Below are positions 40,596-56,220 of a stretch of 64,000 nt of DNA, in pieces. Position 1 is the stretch's first letter. The number at the start of each line of letters is the position of its first letter. Made by a program: the position numbers and the translations under genes. Source of the DNA: Actinobacteria bacterium OV320 (GTDB lineage: Bacteria; Actinomycetota; Actinomycetes; Streptomycetales; Streptomycetaceae); NCBI GenBank assembly GCA_001298545.1, contig LJCX01000024.1, positions 310,001-374,000 on the forward strand, read 5' to 3'. The notes below the pieces were generated by a model that was not told where the DNA came from, did no database searches, and worked only from the letters and a program-made list of their open reading frames with translations.

Positions 40596-41890
40596 CGGCC
40601 CGCCTTCGCGGCGGCCGTGGTCCGCGCCGTCGCGCGATCCGCCGCCCGGCCCGCCCGCCGGGACAGGGTCACCACTCCGGCCAGCTTCTCGATCGACGCC
40701 GGTACGTCCCAGTCCTCCCGGCGCAGGCTGGCGAGCGTCGTCGCGGGGACCACCACCAGATCCGGGGCGCCGGTCTCCAACGCCCGTACGAGGAGCGCCC
40801 ACGCCGCGTCCCAGCGGGACCTGTCGGGGCGGGTGCGGGCCGCCGCCACGACACCGTCCAGCACGGCCTGGCGCAGATCGCCCCGCTCGGGCAGGTCGGC
40901 GCCCGCCGGGTCGGCGAGCAGTGTCTCGGGGTCCGGGAGGTCCATCCGGTCCAGGCTCGCCAGCAGCTCCAGTCCCGGACCGTCACCGACCGTGCCCCTG
41001 ACCAGCAGCGAGAGTACGTCGCGGGAGGAGCCGGCCGCGGTCGCGAAGGCGATCAGGCTCAGGGTCATGTCCCAGCTGCGCGGCGACGGCCAGGCGCCGC
41101 CCCGGCGCGCTTCACTGCTGGGCAGCTGGTGCACGAGCTTGGGGCGCGCGGCGAGCAGTCCGCACACCGCGCGCCGAGCGAAGTCCACGGCCTCCGGCAG
41201 CTTCGCCGGGTCGAGCCGGGGCAGGGTCGCCCGGGGCCAGGTCCCCCCGAGTCCGCGGACGACGACCTCGTGGTCGTGGATCCACTGGAGGTGGACGAAC
41301 CGGTTGGCCAGCGGCGGGCTCAGTTCCCAGCCGTCGGCGGCCGAGCCCCGCGGGTTGGCGGCGGCCACGATCCGCACCCCGGGCGGCAGGGTCAGCGTGC
41401 CGATCCGGCGCTCCAGTACGAGCCGGAGCAGGGCGGCCTGCACGGCCGGCGGCGCCGTGGACAGCTCGTCGAGGAACAGCAGCCCCCGACCGGCCCGCAC
41501 CAGGCGCACGGCCCAGTCCGGCGGGGCCATCGGAACGCCCTGTTCCGCCGGATCGTCCCCGACGACGGGCAGCCCGGAGAAGTCGGACGGCTCGTGCACG
41601 CTGGCGATCACCGTGGTCAGCGGCAGGTCCAGCGCCTCCGCGAGCTGGGTCAGCGCGGCGGTCTTGCCGATCCCCGGCTCGCCCCACAGCAGCACGGGGA
41701 GGTCGGCGGCCACGGCCAGGGTGAGGGCCTCCAACTGGCTGTCGGGGCGCGGTTCGGTGGTGGAGTCGCGCAACAGGGCCAACAGCTCGCTCGCCACGTC
41801 GAGTTGGGAGGCGGGAGCCGGGGCGGAAAAGGTCGGGACGGAAGGGGGCGGAGTGGCGAAGAGGGTACGCGTGGGCATGGGCGTGGGCAT
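40592..41890 (-). CDS. MoxR-family AAA+ ATPase
   Basis: 432 aa, ATG 41890 with AAAGGTGATC upstream; ATG 41878 is also possible. The AAA+ core: Walker A GEPGIGKTA, Walker B LLFLDELSTAP, sensor 1 IVAAANPRGSA and the arginine-finger region LANRFVHLQW. The tail is a roughly 130-residue C-terminal domain of Streptomyces type. MoxR ATPases act as chaperones for VWA-containing partners, here encoded by the 4-bp overlapping next gene. Its leader holds seven decamer repeats (41908-41977). No envelope or dehydrogenase genes nearby point to a client. Confidence 0.9.
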   Translation of the reverse strand: MPTPMPTRTLFATPPPSVPTFSAPAPASQLDVASELLALLRDSTTEPRPDSQLEALTLAVAADLPVLLWGEPGIGKTAALTQLAEALDLPLTTVIASVHEPSDFSGLPVVGDDPAEQGVPMAPPDWAVRLVRAGRGLLFLDELSTAPPAVQAALLRLVLERRIGTLTLPPGVRIVAAANPRGSAADGWELSPPLANRFVHLQWIHDHEVVVRGLGGTWPRATLPRLDPAKLPEAVDFARRAVCGLLAARPKLVHQLPSSEARRGGAWPSPRSWDMTLSLIAFATAAGSSRDVLSLLVRGTVGDGPGLELLASLDRMDLPDPETLLADPAGADLPERGDLRQAVLDGVVAAARTRPDRSRWDAAWALLVRALETGAPDLVVVPATTLASLRREDWDVPASIEKLAGVVTLSRRAGRAADRATARTTAAAKAGR

Positions 41891-41907
41891 GGGTGATCAC
41901 CTTTGGG

Positions 41908-41977
41908 GTTCGTAGAAGTTCGCAGGGGTCCGCAGGGGTTCGCAGGGGTTCGCGGGAGTTCGCGGGAGTTCGCGGGA
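41908..41977. repeat. seven perfect-period 10-bp tandem repeats
   Basis: GTTCGTAGAA, GTTCGCAGGG, GTCCGCAGGG, GTTCGCAGGG and then three copies of GTTCGCGGGA stand head to tail with no spacing errors. They fill the space between the unknown gene and the MoxR start, so they lie in the MoxR leader on the minus strand. The period equals one helical turn. Confidence 0.9.
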
Positions 41978-41989
41978 CGAGAAGAGAGG

Positions 41990-43471
41990 TCAGCGAGGAA
42001 CGCCGTGGCGTGGGTGCGCGCGCATATGGCCGGGACGGCGGCGGTCCTGGCCGGGCCCGGGTCCGATCAGGCCGGCCCTGAACAGTCCGTAGGTGATCCG
42101 CCGTTGCGCGGCCGCCTCCAGTTCGTCCCTCAGTGCGCCGTCACGCAGGACCGCTTCCGGGCCCAGCAGCCCCTCGACGACGGCCAGCGCACCGGCGACA
42201 TCACCGTGGACGAGGCGTTCGCGCACACCGACGAGACAGTCCGGACGCCGGTGCGCCCGGTCGATCGCCTGGAGACAGGGCAGCGGAGTGCCGGTCAACG
42301 AGGCCAGCAGCTCCTCGCGCCGGATCTCGGCCGGGTCGTGGTCCAGCGGAGCCAGTGCCCCGTCGACCAGACCGATCCGGTGCGTCGCTCCCCGGCACTC
42401 CACGAGCCGGGCCCGTCCCGCCCGGTCGGGAGGCGGACCCGGTGCGGGCGCCGCGTACTCCGCTCCAAGGTGCTCCGGCACGACGTGCTCCGCCACGACG
42501 TGCTCCGGTACGAGCGCCGAGGCGACCAGCGGATGCAGTCGCTCGGCCTCGATCGCTCCCGTACGGATCAACTCCAGGTCGGGCAGCACCCAGGTCGCCG
42601 CGTCGGGCAGTACCGGCAGCGCGGAGACACAGCCCGTCGCACCGCGCAGGACAGGCCGCGCGTCGCGAGGTCCGCCCTCCTCGGTCTGATCCAGGACCAG
42701 CCGCCGCCCGGACCCGAGGCGCACCAGGACGGAACCGGTGGTCCGCCCCTCCGCCCGCAGCACGATCCCCGCCTCGGCCGCCCACCGGTCCACGGCACAG
42801 CCGGGACCCGGCAGTTCCATGTCCGGCAGTTCCATGTCCGGCACGGGCTGGTCCGGCACGGGCGGGTCCAGGGTGGGCGGGTCGTCTCCAGGCGGCCGAT
42901 CGGCGCCGCACCGGACCCGCAGCTCACCCGCTCGGCGCGCGTCCCACAGATGGCGGTGCAGGTCGAGGCGGAACCGCCGGTCGGGACGCGGATGCGGATG
43001 ACGGCGGTCGCCCGCCGCCGAGCCGGACGCGTCCCACAGCGCGAGACCGACCCGCTGCCCGGCATCCGCCCAGGCGGGCGGAGTCCGCACCACAAGGTGC
43101 ACGGGCCACCGGGTGTCGTCCCGCCCGGCACCGCCGACGGCGCCGTCGACCTCGTACCGGGCGAGGGAGACCGTCACCCCCGGCCGCAGCAATCCGTCGG
43201 GAGCGACCCTCGGCATGTGCCATCGCAGCAGATCAGGCGCCAAGTGACGCAGATCGGACCGGAGCAGGGAAGCAAAGGCACGACCGTACGTCCGGGCCAC
43301 GGTACGAAGGTCGAGATCGATGTCGACACCTGCGGCGGCACAAGCCCCGGCCCAGTCGCCTACCCGGCGGCGGGCGGTCGCGGTCTCGATCATGGAGGCC
43401 GGCACGGCGAACTCGCGCACGCGCAGCCAGAAGGAAAGTCGGGAATCCTCGTTCGCGATCCGAGTGAGCAT
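41990..43471 (-). CDS. unknown protein, first gene of the MoxR/VWA unit
   Basis: 493 aa from ATG 43471, with AAGGTGAG 6 nt upstream. I do not recognise the family. It is soluble, Arg/Pro-rich and G+C-rich, with no signal. It has a helical N terminus (SFWLRVREFAVPASMIETAT) and short repeats in the middle: PDMEL twice around residue 228 and EHVV twice (VPEHVVAEHVVPEHLG). The C-terminal third (LASLTGTPLPCLQAID, ITYGLFRAGLIGPG) looks folded. The same order of unknown gene, MoxR and VWA is what I would expect for a substrate or adaptor placed before its remodelling pair. Function not assigned. Confidence 0.65.
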   Translation of the reverse strand: MLTRIANEDSRLSFWLRVREFAVPASMIETATARRRVGDWAGACAAAGVDIDLDLRTVARTYGRAFASLLRSDLRHLAPDLLRWHMPRVAPDGLLRPGVTVSLARYEVDGAVGGAGRDDTRWPVHLVVRTPPAWADAGQRVGLALWDASGSAAGDRRHPHPRPDRRFRLDLHRHLWDARRAGELRVRCGADRPPGDDPPTLDPPVPDQPVPDMELPDMELPGPGCAVDRWAAEAGIVLRAEGRTTGSVLVRLGSGRRLVLDQTEEGGPRDARPVLRGATGCVSALPVLPDAATWVLPDLELIRTGAIEAERLHPLVASALVPEHVVAEHVVPEHLGAEYAAPAPGPPPDRAGRARLVECRGATHRIGLVDGALAPLDHDPAEIRREELLASLTGTPLPCLQAIDRAHRRPDCLVGVRERLVHGDVAGALAVVEGLLGPEAVLRDGALRDELEAAAQRRITYGLFRAGLIGPGPGQDRRRPGHMRAHPRHGVPR

Positions 43472-43613
43472 CAGCACTCACCTTGCGCGGACGGGGCCCC
43501 CGATCTGTCTACAGAAGAAGTAGTCATCGCGGGGGAGCATAACCCTCCGACGACGATCTGCCCACCGGATTTCGCGGGACGATCCCCTCCTCCGTGATGG
43601 GGGAAGCTGCAGC

Positions 43614-43656
43614 CCGACCCGAGGCGCCGACGTCACCCGTCGGCGCCTCGGGTCGG
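43614..43656. terminator. terminator downstream of glgP
   Basis: A perfect 19-bp inverted repeat (CCGACCCGAGGCGCCGACG and its complement) has a 5-nt loop and lies 11 bp beyond the glgP stop. It should end the leftward glgP transcript and insulate it from the unknown/MoxR/VWA unit. Confidence 0.85.
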
Positions 43657-43666
43657 CGGCCGGCGG

Positions 43667-46291
43667 TTACCGCAATACCACCCCCGCGCCCTCCACCGCC
43701 TCCTCCGACGGCACCTCCAGCAGGCCCAACTCCGCGCCGGAGGCCAGGAGTCGGTGGGCCGGGAGGATGCGGACCGTGTAGCCGTAGGGTCCGGTGCGGT
43801 CCAGGGACAGGGGGCCCTCGTAGAGCCAGCGGCCGTCCAGGTCCGGGCCGCCGGACGGTTTCAGGGGGACCGTCGTCGCGTCCGTGATGCGGTCCTCCTC
43901 GTCGACCCGGCCCGAGACGGCCTGCACCTCGACGTCGTCGGGGGTGAGGTCGCCGAGGCCGACGCGGACCCGCAGCGCGAGGGTCGTGCCGAGTTCGGCG
44001 GTGGTGGTGGCCACCGACGTCTCGACATGGTCCACCTGCACCGCGTGCCAGGCCGAGCGCACCCGCTGTTTCCAGAGGGCGAGTTCGCGGGCCGTGTCGG
44101 GCGTCATCGTCCGGTGCGCGTGGGCGGCCGGTGTGTAGAGGCGTTCGACGTACTCGCGGACCATGCGTCCCGCCAGCACCTTCGGGCCGAGCAGGGTGAG
44201 GGTCTGGCGGACCATCTCGATCCAGCGGTCGGGCAGGCCCGCCCGGCCGCGCTCGTAGAAGCGGGGGGTGATGCGCTGTTCGAGGAGGTCGTAGAGGGCC
44301 GCCGCCTCGATGTCGTCGCGGTGGTCGGGGTCGGTGCCGACGCCGTCGGCGGTGGGGATCGCCCAGCCGAAGTCGGGCTGGAACCACTCGTCCCACCAGC
44401 CGTCCAGGACGGAGAGGTTGAGACAGCCGTTGAGCGCCGCCTTCATACCGGACGTGCCGCAGGCCTCCAGGGGCCGCAGCGGGTTGTTGAGCCAGATGTC
44501 GCATCCCGGGTACAGCTTCTGCGCCATCGCCATGCCGTAGTCGGGCAGGAAGACGAGGCGGTGCCGGACGCGGGGGTCGTCGGCGAACCGGACCAGTTCC
44601 TGGACCAGCCGTTTGCCGCCGTCGTCCGCGGGGTGCGCCTTGCCCGCGACGACGATCTGGATCGGCCGCTCCGCGTGCAGCAGCAGGTCCATCAGCCGGT
44701 CGCGGTCCCTCAGCATCAGCGTCAGGCGCTTGTACGAGGGGACCCTGCGCGCGAAGCCGATGGTGAGGACGTCCGGGTCCATCACGCCGTCGATCCAGCC
44801 CAACTCGGCTGTTCCGGCGCCGCGTTGGCGCCAGGAGGCGCGCAGCCGCTCCCGCACCTCCAGCACCAGCTGCTCGCGCAGATCGCGGCGCAGCTCCCAG
44901 ATGTCCTGGTCGGGGATGTCGGCGACGGCGTCCCAGCGGTCGGAGCCGCCGACACTCAGGGCGTCCTCGGCCCGCCCGGAGCCGAACTGGCGGGCGCCGA
45001 GCCGCAGGACCTCCGGGGCCACCCAGGTCGGGGCGTGCACGCCGTTGGTGACGGAGGTGATCGGCACCTCCTCCGGGTCGAAGCCGGGCCACAGGCCGGA
45101 GAACATCTCCCTGCTCACCTGGCCGTGCAGCAGGGACACGCCGTTCGCGCGCTGCGCCAGCCGCAGCCCCATCACGGCCATGTTGAAGAGGTTCGGTTCG
45201 CCGCCCGGGTAGGTCTCCATGCCCAGCCGCAGGATGCGGTCGACGTCCATGCGCGGGAGTTCGGCCTGAGGGCCGAAGTGGCGGGCGACCAGCTCACGGT
45301 CGAAGCGGTCGATGCCGGCCGGGACGGGGGTGTGGGTGGTGAAGACCGTGCCGGCCCGGACGGCTTCGAGGGCGGAGTCGAAGTCCGACCCGGTGTCGGC
45401 GAGTTCGGCGATCCGTTCCAGGCCGAGGAAGCCCGCGTGGCCCTCGTTGGTGTGGAAGACCTCGGGCGCGGCGTGGCCGGTCAGCCGGCAGTACGTGCGT
45501 ACCGCCCGGACACCTCCTATGCCCAGCAGCATCTCCTGGAGCAACCGGTGCTCGCTGCCGCCGCCGTAGAGCCGGTCGGTCACCCCGCGTTCGCCGAGGT
45601 CGTTCTCCTCGACGTCCGAGTCGAGCATCAGGAGCGGGACCCGGCCGACCTGCGCCAGCCAGACCCGGGCGTGCAGCTGTTTGCCGGCGGGGAGGGCGAG
45701 CGAGATCTGCGCGGGGGTGCCGTCGTCCTCCTTCAGCAGGGTCACCGGCAGTTCGTTGGGGTCGAGGACCGGATAGTGCTCCTGCTGCCAGCCGTCCCGG
45801 GAGAGCGTCTGGCGGAAGTAGCCGTGCCGGTAGAGGAGCCCCACGCCGATCAGCGGGACGCCCAGGTCGCTGGCCGCCTTGAGGTGGTCGCCGGCCAGGA
45901 TGCCGAGACCGCCGGAGTACTGGGGCAGCGCGGCCGTGACGCCGAACTCGGGTGAGAAGTAGGCGACGGCGGCGGGCAGCCCGGCGGTACGGGGCTGCGC
46001 CTGGTACCAGCGGTCGCCGGTCACGTAGTCGTGCAGGTCGTCGGCGGCGGCACTCAGCCTGCGCAGGAAACGGCGGTCCCCGGCGAGCTCGGTGAGGCGT
46101 GCCGGGCGGACGCCGCCCAGGAGTCTCACCGGATCGCCGTCCGAGACGGCCCAGCGCTCGGGGTCGACGGACTGGAAGAGGTCGCGGGTCTCCGCGTGCC
46201 AGGACCAGCGCAGGTTGCGGGCCAGATCGCTGAGTGGCCGGAGGGGGTCGGGGAGGAGGGGTCGGACGGTGAATCGACGGATCGCCTTCAC
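43667..46291 (-). CDS. glgP: alpha-glucan (glycogen) phosphorylase
   Basis: 874 aa from GTG 46291 (MKAIRRFTVRPLLPDPLRPL), with AGGTGG 4 nt upstream. It phosphorolyses alpha-1,4-glucan to glucose-1-phosphate. Order: N-terminal DUF3417 domain (to about 110), then the GT35 catalytic part with YFSPEFGVTAALPQYSGGLG, ALNGCLNLSVLDG and the PLP-lysine segment EACGTSGMKAALNG. This is the actinobacterial alpha-glucan phosphorylase class, distinct from the E. coli type. It lies back to back with a subtilase gene and 1.7 kb from glgE, completing a degradation/synthesis group for glucan. Confidence 0.95.
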   Translation of the reverse strand: MKAIRRFTVRPLLPDPLRPLSDLARNLRWSWHAETRDLFQSVDPERWAVSDGDPVRLLGGVRPARLTELAGDRRFLRRLSAAADDLHDYVTGDRWYQAQPRTAGLPAAVAYFSPEFGVTAALPQYSGGLGILAGDHLKAASDLGVPLIGVGLLYRHGYFRQTLSRDGWQQEHYPVLDPNELPVTLLKEDDGTPAQISLALPAGKQLHARVWLAQVGRVPLLMLDSDVEENDLGERGVTDRLYGGGSEHRLLQEMLLGIGGVRAVRTYCRLTGHAAPEVFHTNEGHAGFLGLERIAELADTGSDFDSALEAVRAGTVFTTHTPVPAGIDRFDRELVARHFGPQAELPRMDVDRILRLGMETYPGGEPNLFNMAVMGLRLAQRANGVSLLHGQVSREMFSGLWPGFDPEEVPITSVTNGVHAPTWVAPEVLRLGARQFGSGRAEDALSVGGSDRWDAVADIPDQDIWELRRDLREQLVLEVRERLRASWRQRGAGTAELGWIDGVMDPDVLTIGFARRVPSYKRLTLMLRDRDRLMDLLLHAERPIQIVVAGKAHPADDGGKRLVQELVRFADDPRVRHRLVFLPDYGMAMAQKLYPGCDIWLNNPLRPLEACGTSGMKAALNGCLNLSVLDGWWDEWFQPDFGWAIPTADGVGTDPDHRDDIEAAALYDLLEQRITPRFYERGRAGLPDRWIEMVRQTLTLLGPKVLAGRMVREYVERLYTPAAHAHRTMTPDTARELALWKQRVRSAWHAVQVDHVETSVATTTAELGTTLALRVRVGLGDLTPDDVEVQAVSGRVDEEDRITDATTVPLKPSGGPDLDGRWLYEGPLSLDRTGPYGYTVRILPAHRLLASGAELGLLEVPSEEAVEGAGVVLR

Positions 46292-46408
46292 ATTCCACCT
46301 CGGCGTGCGTGAGGAAGAGACGCACGGCGGTGTGCGTCCACGTCGTCTACGAAGGTACCGGCGCCGACGCGGGCCTCGCTGAGGGCTGGCCGCCCGCGGA
46401 CCCTCGCT

Positions 46409-46473
46409 TTTCGGCCCGACCCGCGACAACGGGCCGAAACCCTGTTCCGTCCCGGTAGGCCACCTTGTGGCCT
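46409..46473. promoter_or_regulatory. two inverted repeats between glgP and the subtilase gene
   Basis: TTTCGGCCCG (46409-46418) and its complement (46430-46439) form one dyad with an 11-bp spacer. AGGCCAC-CTT-GTGGCCT (46457-46473) forms a second, tighter dyad. Both lie in the 279-bp divergent region 46292-46570. The second has operator-like size; no cognate regulator is adjacent. Confidence 0.4.
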
Positions 46474-46570
46474 TTCGCCCCGCACGAGAGGCTGCCCAGT
46501 GGCGTACCCGGCGAAGTCGGACAGGTCGGCGGAGCCGTCGTGCGCCGAGTCGAGGAGGGGAACTCGAACC

Positions 46571-47782
46571 ATGGCACGGACGCGAAAGCGGCGTCTGCGC
46601 CGGGTGGGGGGCCTGACCGCGGTCGTCACGAGCGTGGTCCTTTCGGCCGTCACCCTGCCCGCGCACGCCGCACCGGAGGGGAAGATACTCGGCGCCGGTC
46701 TGCCCGGTTCCGTCGGCGGAAGTTATCTGGTCACGCTGAAGGAGGACACCGCCGCGGCGTCGAAGGCCGGGCGCGGTCTCGTCGGTTCGTACGGGGCGAC
46801 CGTCAGCCGGACCTACGACACGGTCCTCAACGGGTTCGCCGTCGAGGCCGACGAGAGACAGGCCCGGCGCCTCGCGGCCGATCCGCGAGTGGCCTCGGTG
46901 GTCCAGGACACCCGGGTGACCCTGGACGCGGCCGGGGTCGCGAAGAATCCGCCGTCCTGGGGGCTGGACCGCGTCGACCAGCCGGGCCGGACGCTGGACA
47001 ACAGCTACAACTGGCCGAAGTCGGCGGGCGCCGGGGTCACGGTGTACGTGATCGACACCGGTATCCGGATCACGCACACCGACTTCGGCGGCCGGGCGAG
47101 CCACGGCTGGGACTTCGTCGGAGGGGACCGTGTCGCCGCCGACGGCAACGGCCACGGCACGCATGTCGCCGGCACCGTCGCGGGCACGCGTCTCGGCGTC
47201 GCCAAGAAGGCCAGGGTGGTCGCGGTACGGGTGCTCGACGACGCCGGCGCGGGCACCACCGCGCAGGCCATCGCGGGCATCGACTGGGTCACCCGGCACG
47301 CGCACCGGCCCGCGGTCGCCAATCTCAGCCTGGGCGGCGGCTACAACGCGGCGCTGGACGCGGCCGTCCGCGCCTCCGTCCGGTCCGGTGTCACCTACAC
47401 CGTCGCCGCGGGCAACGTGGGGCAGCCGGCCGCCCTGTACTCCCCGGCCGACGTGCGGGAGGCCATCACGGTCGGCGCCACCGACCAGGGGGACGCCAGG
47501 GCCGGCTTCTCCAACTACGGTTCGGCTCTCGACCTGTTCGCGCCGGGAGTGTCGATCACCTCCGCCTCGTCCGCGAGCGACACCGGCCGGGTGGCCCGCT
47601 CCGGTACGTCGATGGCGGCGCCGCACGCGGCGGGGGCGGCCGCGCTCCATCTCGCCGACCATCCGAAAGCCACGCCCGCACAGGTGGCGCGGGCGCTGGT
47701 CGCGGGGGCGGTGAACGGCAAGGTCTCCGGCCGCGGGACCGGTTCGCCGAACAAACTCCTCCAGGTCCCACCGTTCACCTGA
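46571..47782 (+). CDS. secreted subtilisin-like serine protease (S8)
   Basis: 403 aa from ATG 46571, with GAGGGG about 12 nt upstream; a further in-frame start at 46499 is unlikely. Signal peptide to about residue 33, I9 inhibitor propeptide (SYLVTLKEDTAAA to residue 125), then the protease with the full triad: D162 in YVIDTGI, H195 in NGHGTHVAG, S347 in SGTSMAAPH, plus oxyanion Asn in AAGN. This is proteinase K-like family S8 and matures outside the cell. It sits between glgP and glgE with no metabolic logic, so it is probably a passenger there. Confidence 0.93.
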   Translation: MARTRKRRLRRVGGLTAVVTSVVLSAVTLPAHAAPEGKILGAGLPGSVGGSYLVTLKEDTAAASKAGRGLVGSYGATVSRTYDTVLNGFAVEADERQARRLAADPRVASVVQDTRVTLDAAGVAKNPPSWGLDRVDQPGRTLDNSYNWPKSAGAGVTVYVIDTGIRITHTDFGGRASHGWDFVGGDRVAADGNGHGTHVAGTVAGTRLGVAKKARVVAVRVLDDAGAGTTAQAIAGIDWVTRHAHRPAVANLSLGGGYNAALDAAVRASVRSGVTYTVAAGNVGQPAALYSPADVREAITVGATDQGDARAGFSNYGSALDLFAPGVSITSASSASDTGRVARSGTSMAAPHAAGAAALHLADHPKATPAQVARALVAGAVNGKVSGRGTGSPNKLLQVPPFT

Positions 47783-47792
47783 CGGAGCTCCG

Positions 47793-47827
47793 AGGCCGGC
47801 TCCGTTCCCCTCGAACGGGGCCGGTCT
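47793..47827 (+). terminator. terminator of the subtilase gene
   Basis: A 15-bp stem with two G-T pairs and a 5-nt loop, 11 bp past the stop, is followed by TGTAC. Confidence 0.55.
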
Positions 47828-47829
47828 TG

Positions 47830-47847
47830 TACGTAGACATATACGTA
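47830..47847. promoter_or_regulatory. paired TACGTA palindromes upstream of glgE
   Basis: TACGTA occurs at 47830-47835 and again at 47842-47847, 12 bp apart, in the A+T-richest part of the glgE leader. It is a possible operator or promoter core for the glgE-treS-mak-glgB operon. Confidence 0.35.
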
Positions 47848-47972
47848 AGCAGTTAGCAACGTGCCGGATTGCTCACCCGAATAGGGTGGAAGGCTCCTCC
47901 GGTACTCCCCGCAGGACCCCCTCCCCACCACATCCATCCGCCTACCCCCCGTTGATGCGGACAGGAGCGGTC

Positions 47973-51862
<3,890 letters not shown>

Positions 51863-51971
51863 GCCGCGTCCACAGCCTCGAACCCCGGGCGGGGCGGTTT
51901 CCGCCGCCCCGCCCGGGGCACGCATCAGTAACGCCCCGACCCCGACACCCGGGGAAAGGAATGTGACACCT

Positions 51972-53357
51972 ATGGCGGCGACTGTCACACTTTCCGGTCG
52001 GACCGACCCCGGCCTCCTCGCTTCGCTGGACCCCCTGCTGCGGGAGTGGCTGCCCCGGCAGCGCTGGTTCGCCGGCAAGGGCCGTCCGGTCACCGGGTTC
52101 TCACTGGTGGCGGCCACCGAGCTGCTGCCGGCCCACACCAGACTGGGGCTGTACCACCTGCTGGTACGCGCCCATCAGCCGGCGACGCCCGGCGACTGCT
52201 ACCAGCTCCTCATCGGCACACGCGAGGCCCTGCCGCCCCGGCTGGCGCCCGCGCTGATCGGCCATGTGACCCAGGGTCCGCTGGCCGGGCGGACCGTGTT
52301 CGACGCCCTCTACGACACCCGGCCCGCCGAGGTACTGCTGGAGGCGCTGCGCACCGGTGCCCGGATCGGCGGGCTGCGCTGCGAGCGGGATCCCGGGCAG
52401 GAGATCCGGTCCGGGCTGGTCCCGCGCCGGCTGACCGGCGAGCAGTCGAACTCGTCCGTCGTCTATGGAGATACGTTCATTCTGAAGCTGTTGCGCCGGG
52501 TCGTGCCGGGCGTCAACCCCGACCTGGAGCTGCCACTGGCGCTGGCCCGCGAGGGCTGCCCCCGGGTGCCCGCGCCGACCGCGTGGATGTACGGGGACGC
52601 AGGGGAGGGCGAGGGCGAGGGCGACGCGTACGTCCTGGCCGTGCTCCAGCCGTATGTGCAGGGCGCGGCGGACGGCTGGGAGCTGGCGCTGCGGGAACTC
52701 GCCAAGGGCGAGGACTTCGCCGCCGAGGCGCGAGCGCTGGGGCGGGCCACCGCCGAGGTGCACGGGGCGCTCGCCCGGGCACTGCCCACGGCGACCCTGG
52801 GGCAGGCGCAGATACGTCCGATGGTGGACGGCATGACCGGGCGGCTGGACGCCGCCGCGCAGGCGGTGCCCGCGCTGCGCCCCTACGCGCCGGCGCTGCG
52901 CACCGCCTTCACCGCGCTGGCCGACCTCGCGGCCGAGGGCCACACCTGGACCGCCCAGCGCGTCCACGGCGATCTGCACCTCGGGCAGTGTCTGCGCTCG
53001 CCCGGCGGGCAGTGGTCGCTGATCGACTTCGAGGGGGAGCCCGCCAGGCCGCTGGCCGAGCGGCGGATGCCCCAGCCGACCGTGCGGGACGTGGCGGGCA
53101 TGCTGCGCTCCTTCGACTACGCCGCCCACTCGGCGGATCCGCCTGCCCCGGCCTGGGCACATGCCTGCCGGGCGGCCTACTGTTCCGGGTACGCCGAGGT
53201 GGCGGGCGTCGATCCGCGCACCGACCCCGTGCTGCTGCGGGCCCACGAGACGGACAAGGCGGTCTACGAGGTCGTCTACGAGGCACGGCATCGCCCCGAC
53301 TGGCTCCCCGTACCCCTGTCCGCGATACACCGCCTCGCCGCACCCGACCTGCCTTGA
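51972..53357 (+). CDS. mak: maltokinase (Pep2)
   Basis: 461 aa from ATG 51972; GTG 51963 in the same frame is the alternative because AAAGGA lies close to it. It phosphorylates maltose made by TreS to alpha-maltose-1-phosphate with ATP. It is an aminoglycoside-phosphotransferase-like kinase: [20 protein letters not shown] in the N-terminal cap, [13 protein letters not shown] with the ATP lysine, the catalytic loop [11 protein letters not shown] and the metal motif [18 protein letters not shown] patch near residue 213 is a local low-complexity loop. It lies 109 bp after treS and 13 bp before glgB. Confidence 0.94.
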   Translation: MAATVTLSGRTDPGLLASLDPLLREWLPRQRWFAGKGRPVTGFSLVAATELLPAHTRLGLYHLLVRAHQPATPGDCYQLLIGTREALPPRLAPALIGHVTQGPLAGRTVFDALYDTRPAEVLLEALRTGARIGGLRCERDPGQEIRSGLVPRRLTGEQSNSSVVYGDTFILKLLRRVVPGVNPDLELPLALAREGCPRVPAPTAWMYGDAGEGEGEGDAYVLAVLQPYVQGAADGWELALRELAKGEDFAAEARALGRATAEVHGALARALPTATLGQAQIRPMVDGMTGRLDAAAQAVPALRPYAPALRTAFTALADLAAEGHTWTAQRVHGDLHLGQCLRSPGGQWSLIDFEGEPARPLAERRMPQPTVRDVAGMLRSFDYAAHSADPPAPAWAHACRAAYCSGYAEVAGVDPRTDPVLLRAHETDKAVYEVVYEARHRPDWLPVPLSAIHRLAAPDLP

Positions 53358-53370
53358 GGAGGCTCCGTAC

Positions 53371-56019
<2,649 letters not shown>

Positions 56020-56070
56020 GCCCTGCCCCGGGACAACGGCCCGGGTATGAATCCGTCGGCCGGTGCCCGG

Positions 56071-56161
56071 CCCGGGGGCGTGCGGCGGCGGGCGAGCGGT
56101 GCGGTGAGCGTGTGAAGCAGGGATCCCCGCCTCACACACTCACCGCACCGGCCGGGCACCG
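56071..56161. terminator. nested double-stem terminator between glgB and helD
   Basis: The outer arms CGGTGCCCGGCC (56071-56082) and GGCCGGGCACCG (56150-56161) enclose inner arms GGTGCGGTGAGCGTGTGA (56098-56115) and its near complement (56132-56149). It ends two convergent transcripts. From 56180 three CGCGGATCC-like short repeats follow before the helD stop. Confidence 0.7.
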
Positions 56162-56220
56162 CAGTGCTCACGGCGCGACCGGCATGCCCCGCGGATCCCG
56201 CGGATCCCGCGTGTCCCGCG

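Noticed and set aside
38931..41915. A nearly 1000-codon plus-strand frame across the MoxR/VWA genes
   Set aside because: It lacks any domain and is antisense to two confidently identified genes with a 4-bp coupled overlap.
41908..41977. Possible CRISPR array
   Set aside because: The repeats are 10 bp and directly adjacent with no spacers, and no cas genes are present.
44000..46000. Large plus-strand frames antisense to glgP
   Set aside because: They are shadows of glgP, which has complete phosphorylase motifs.
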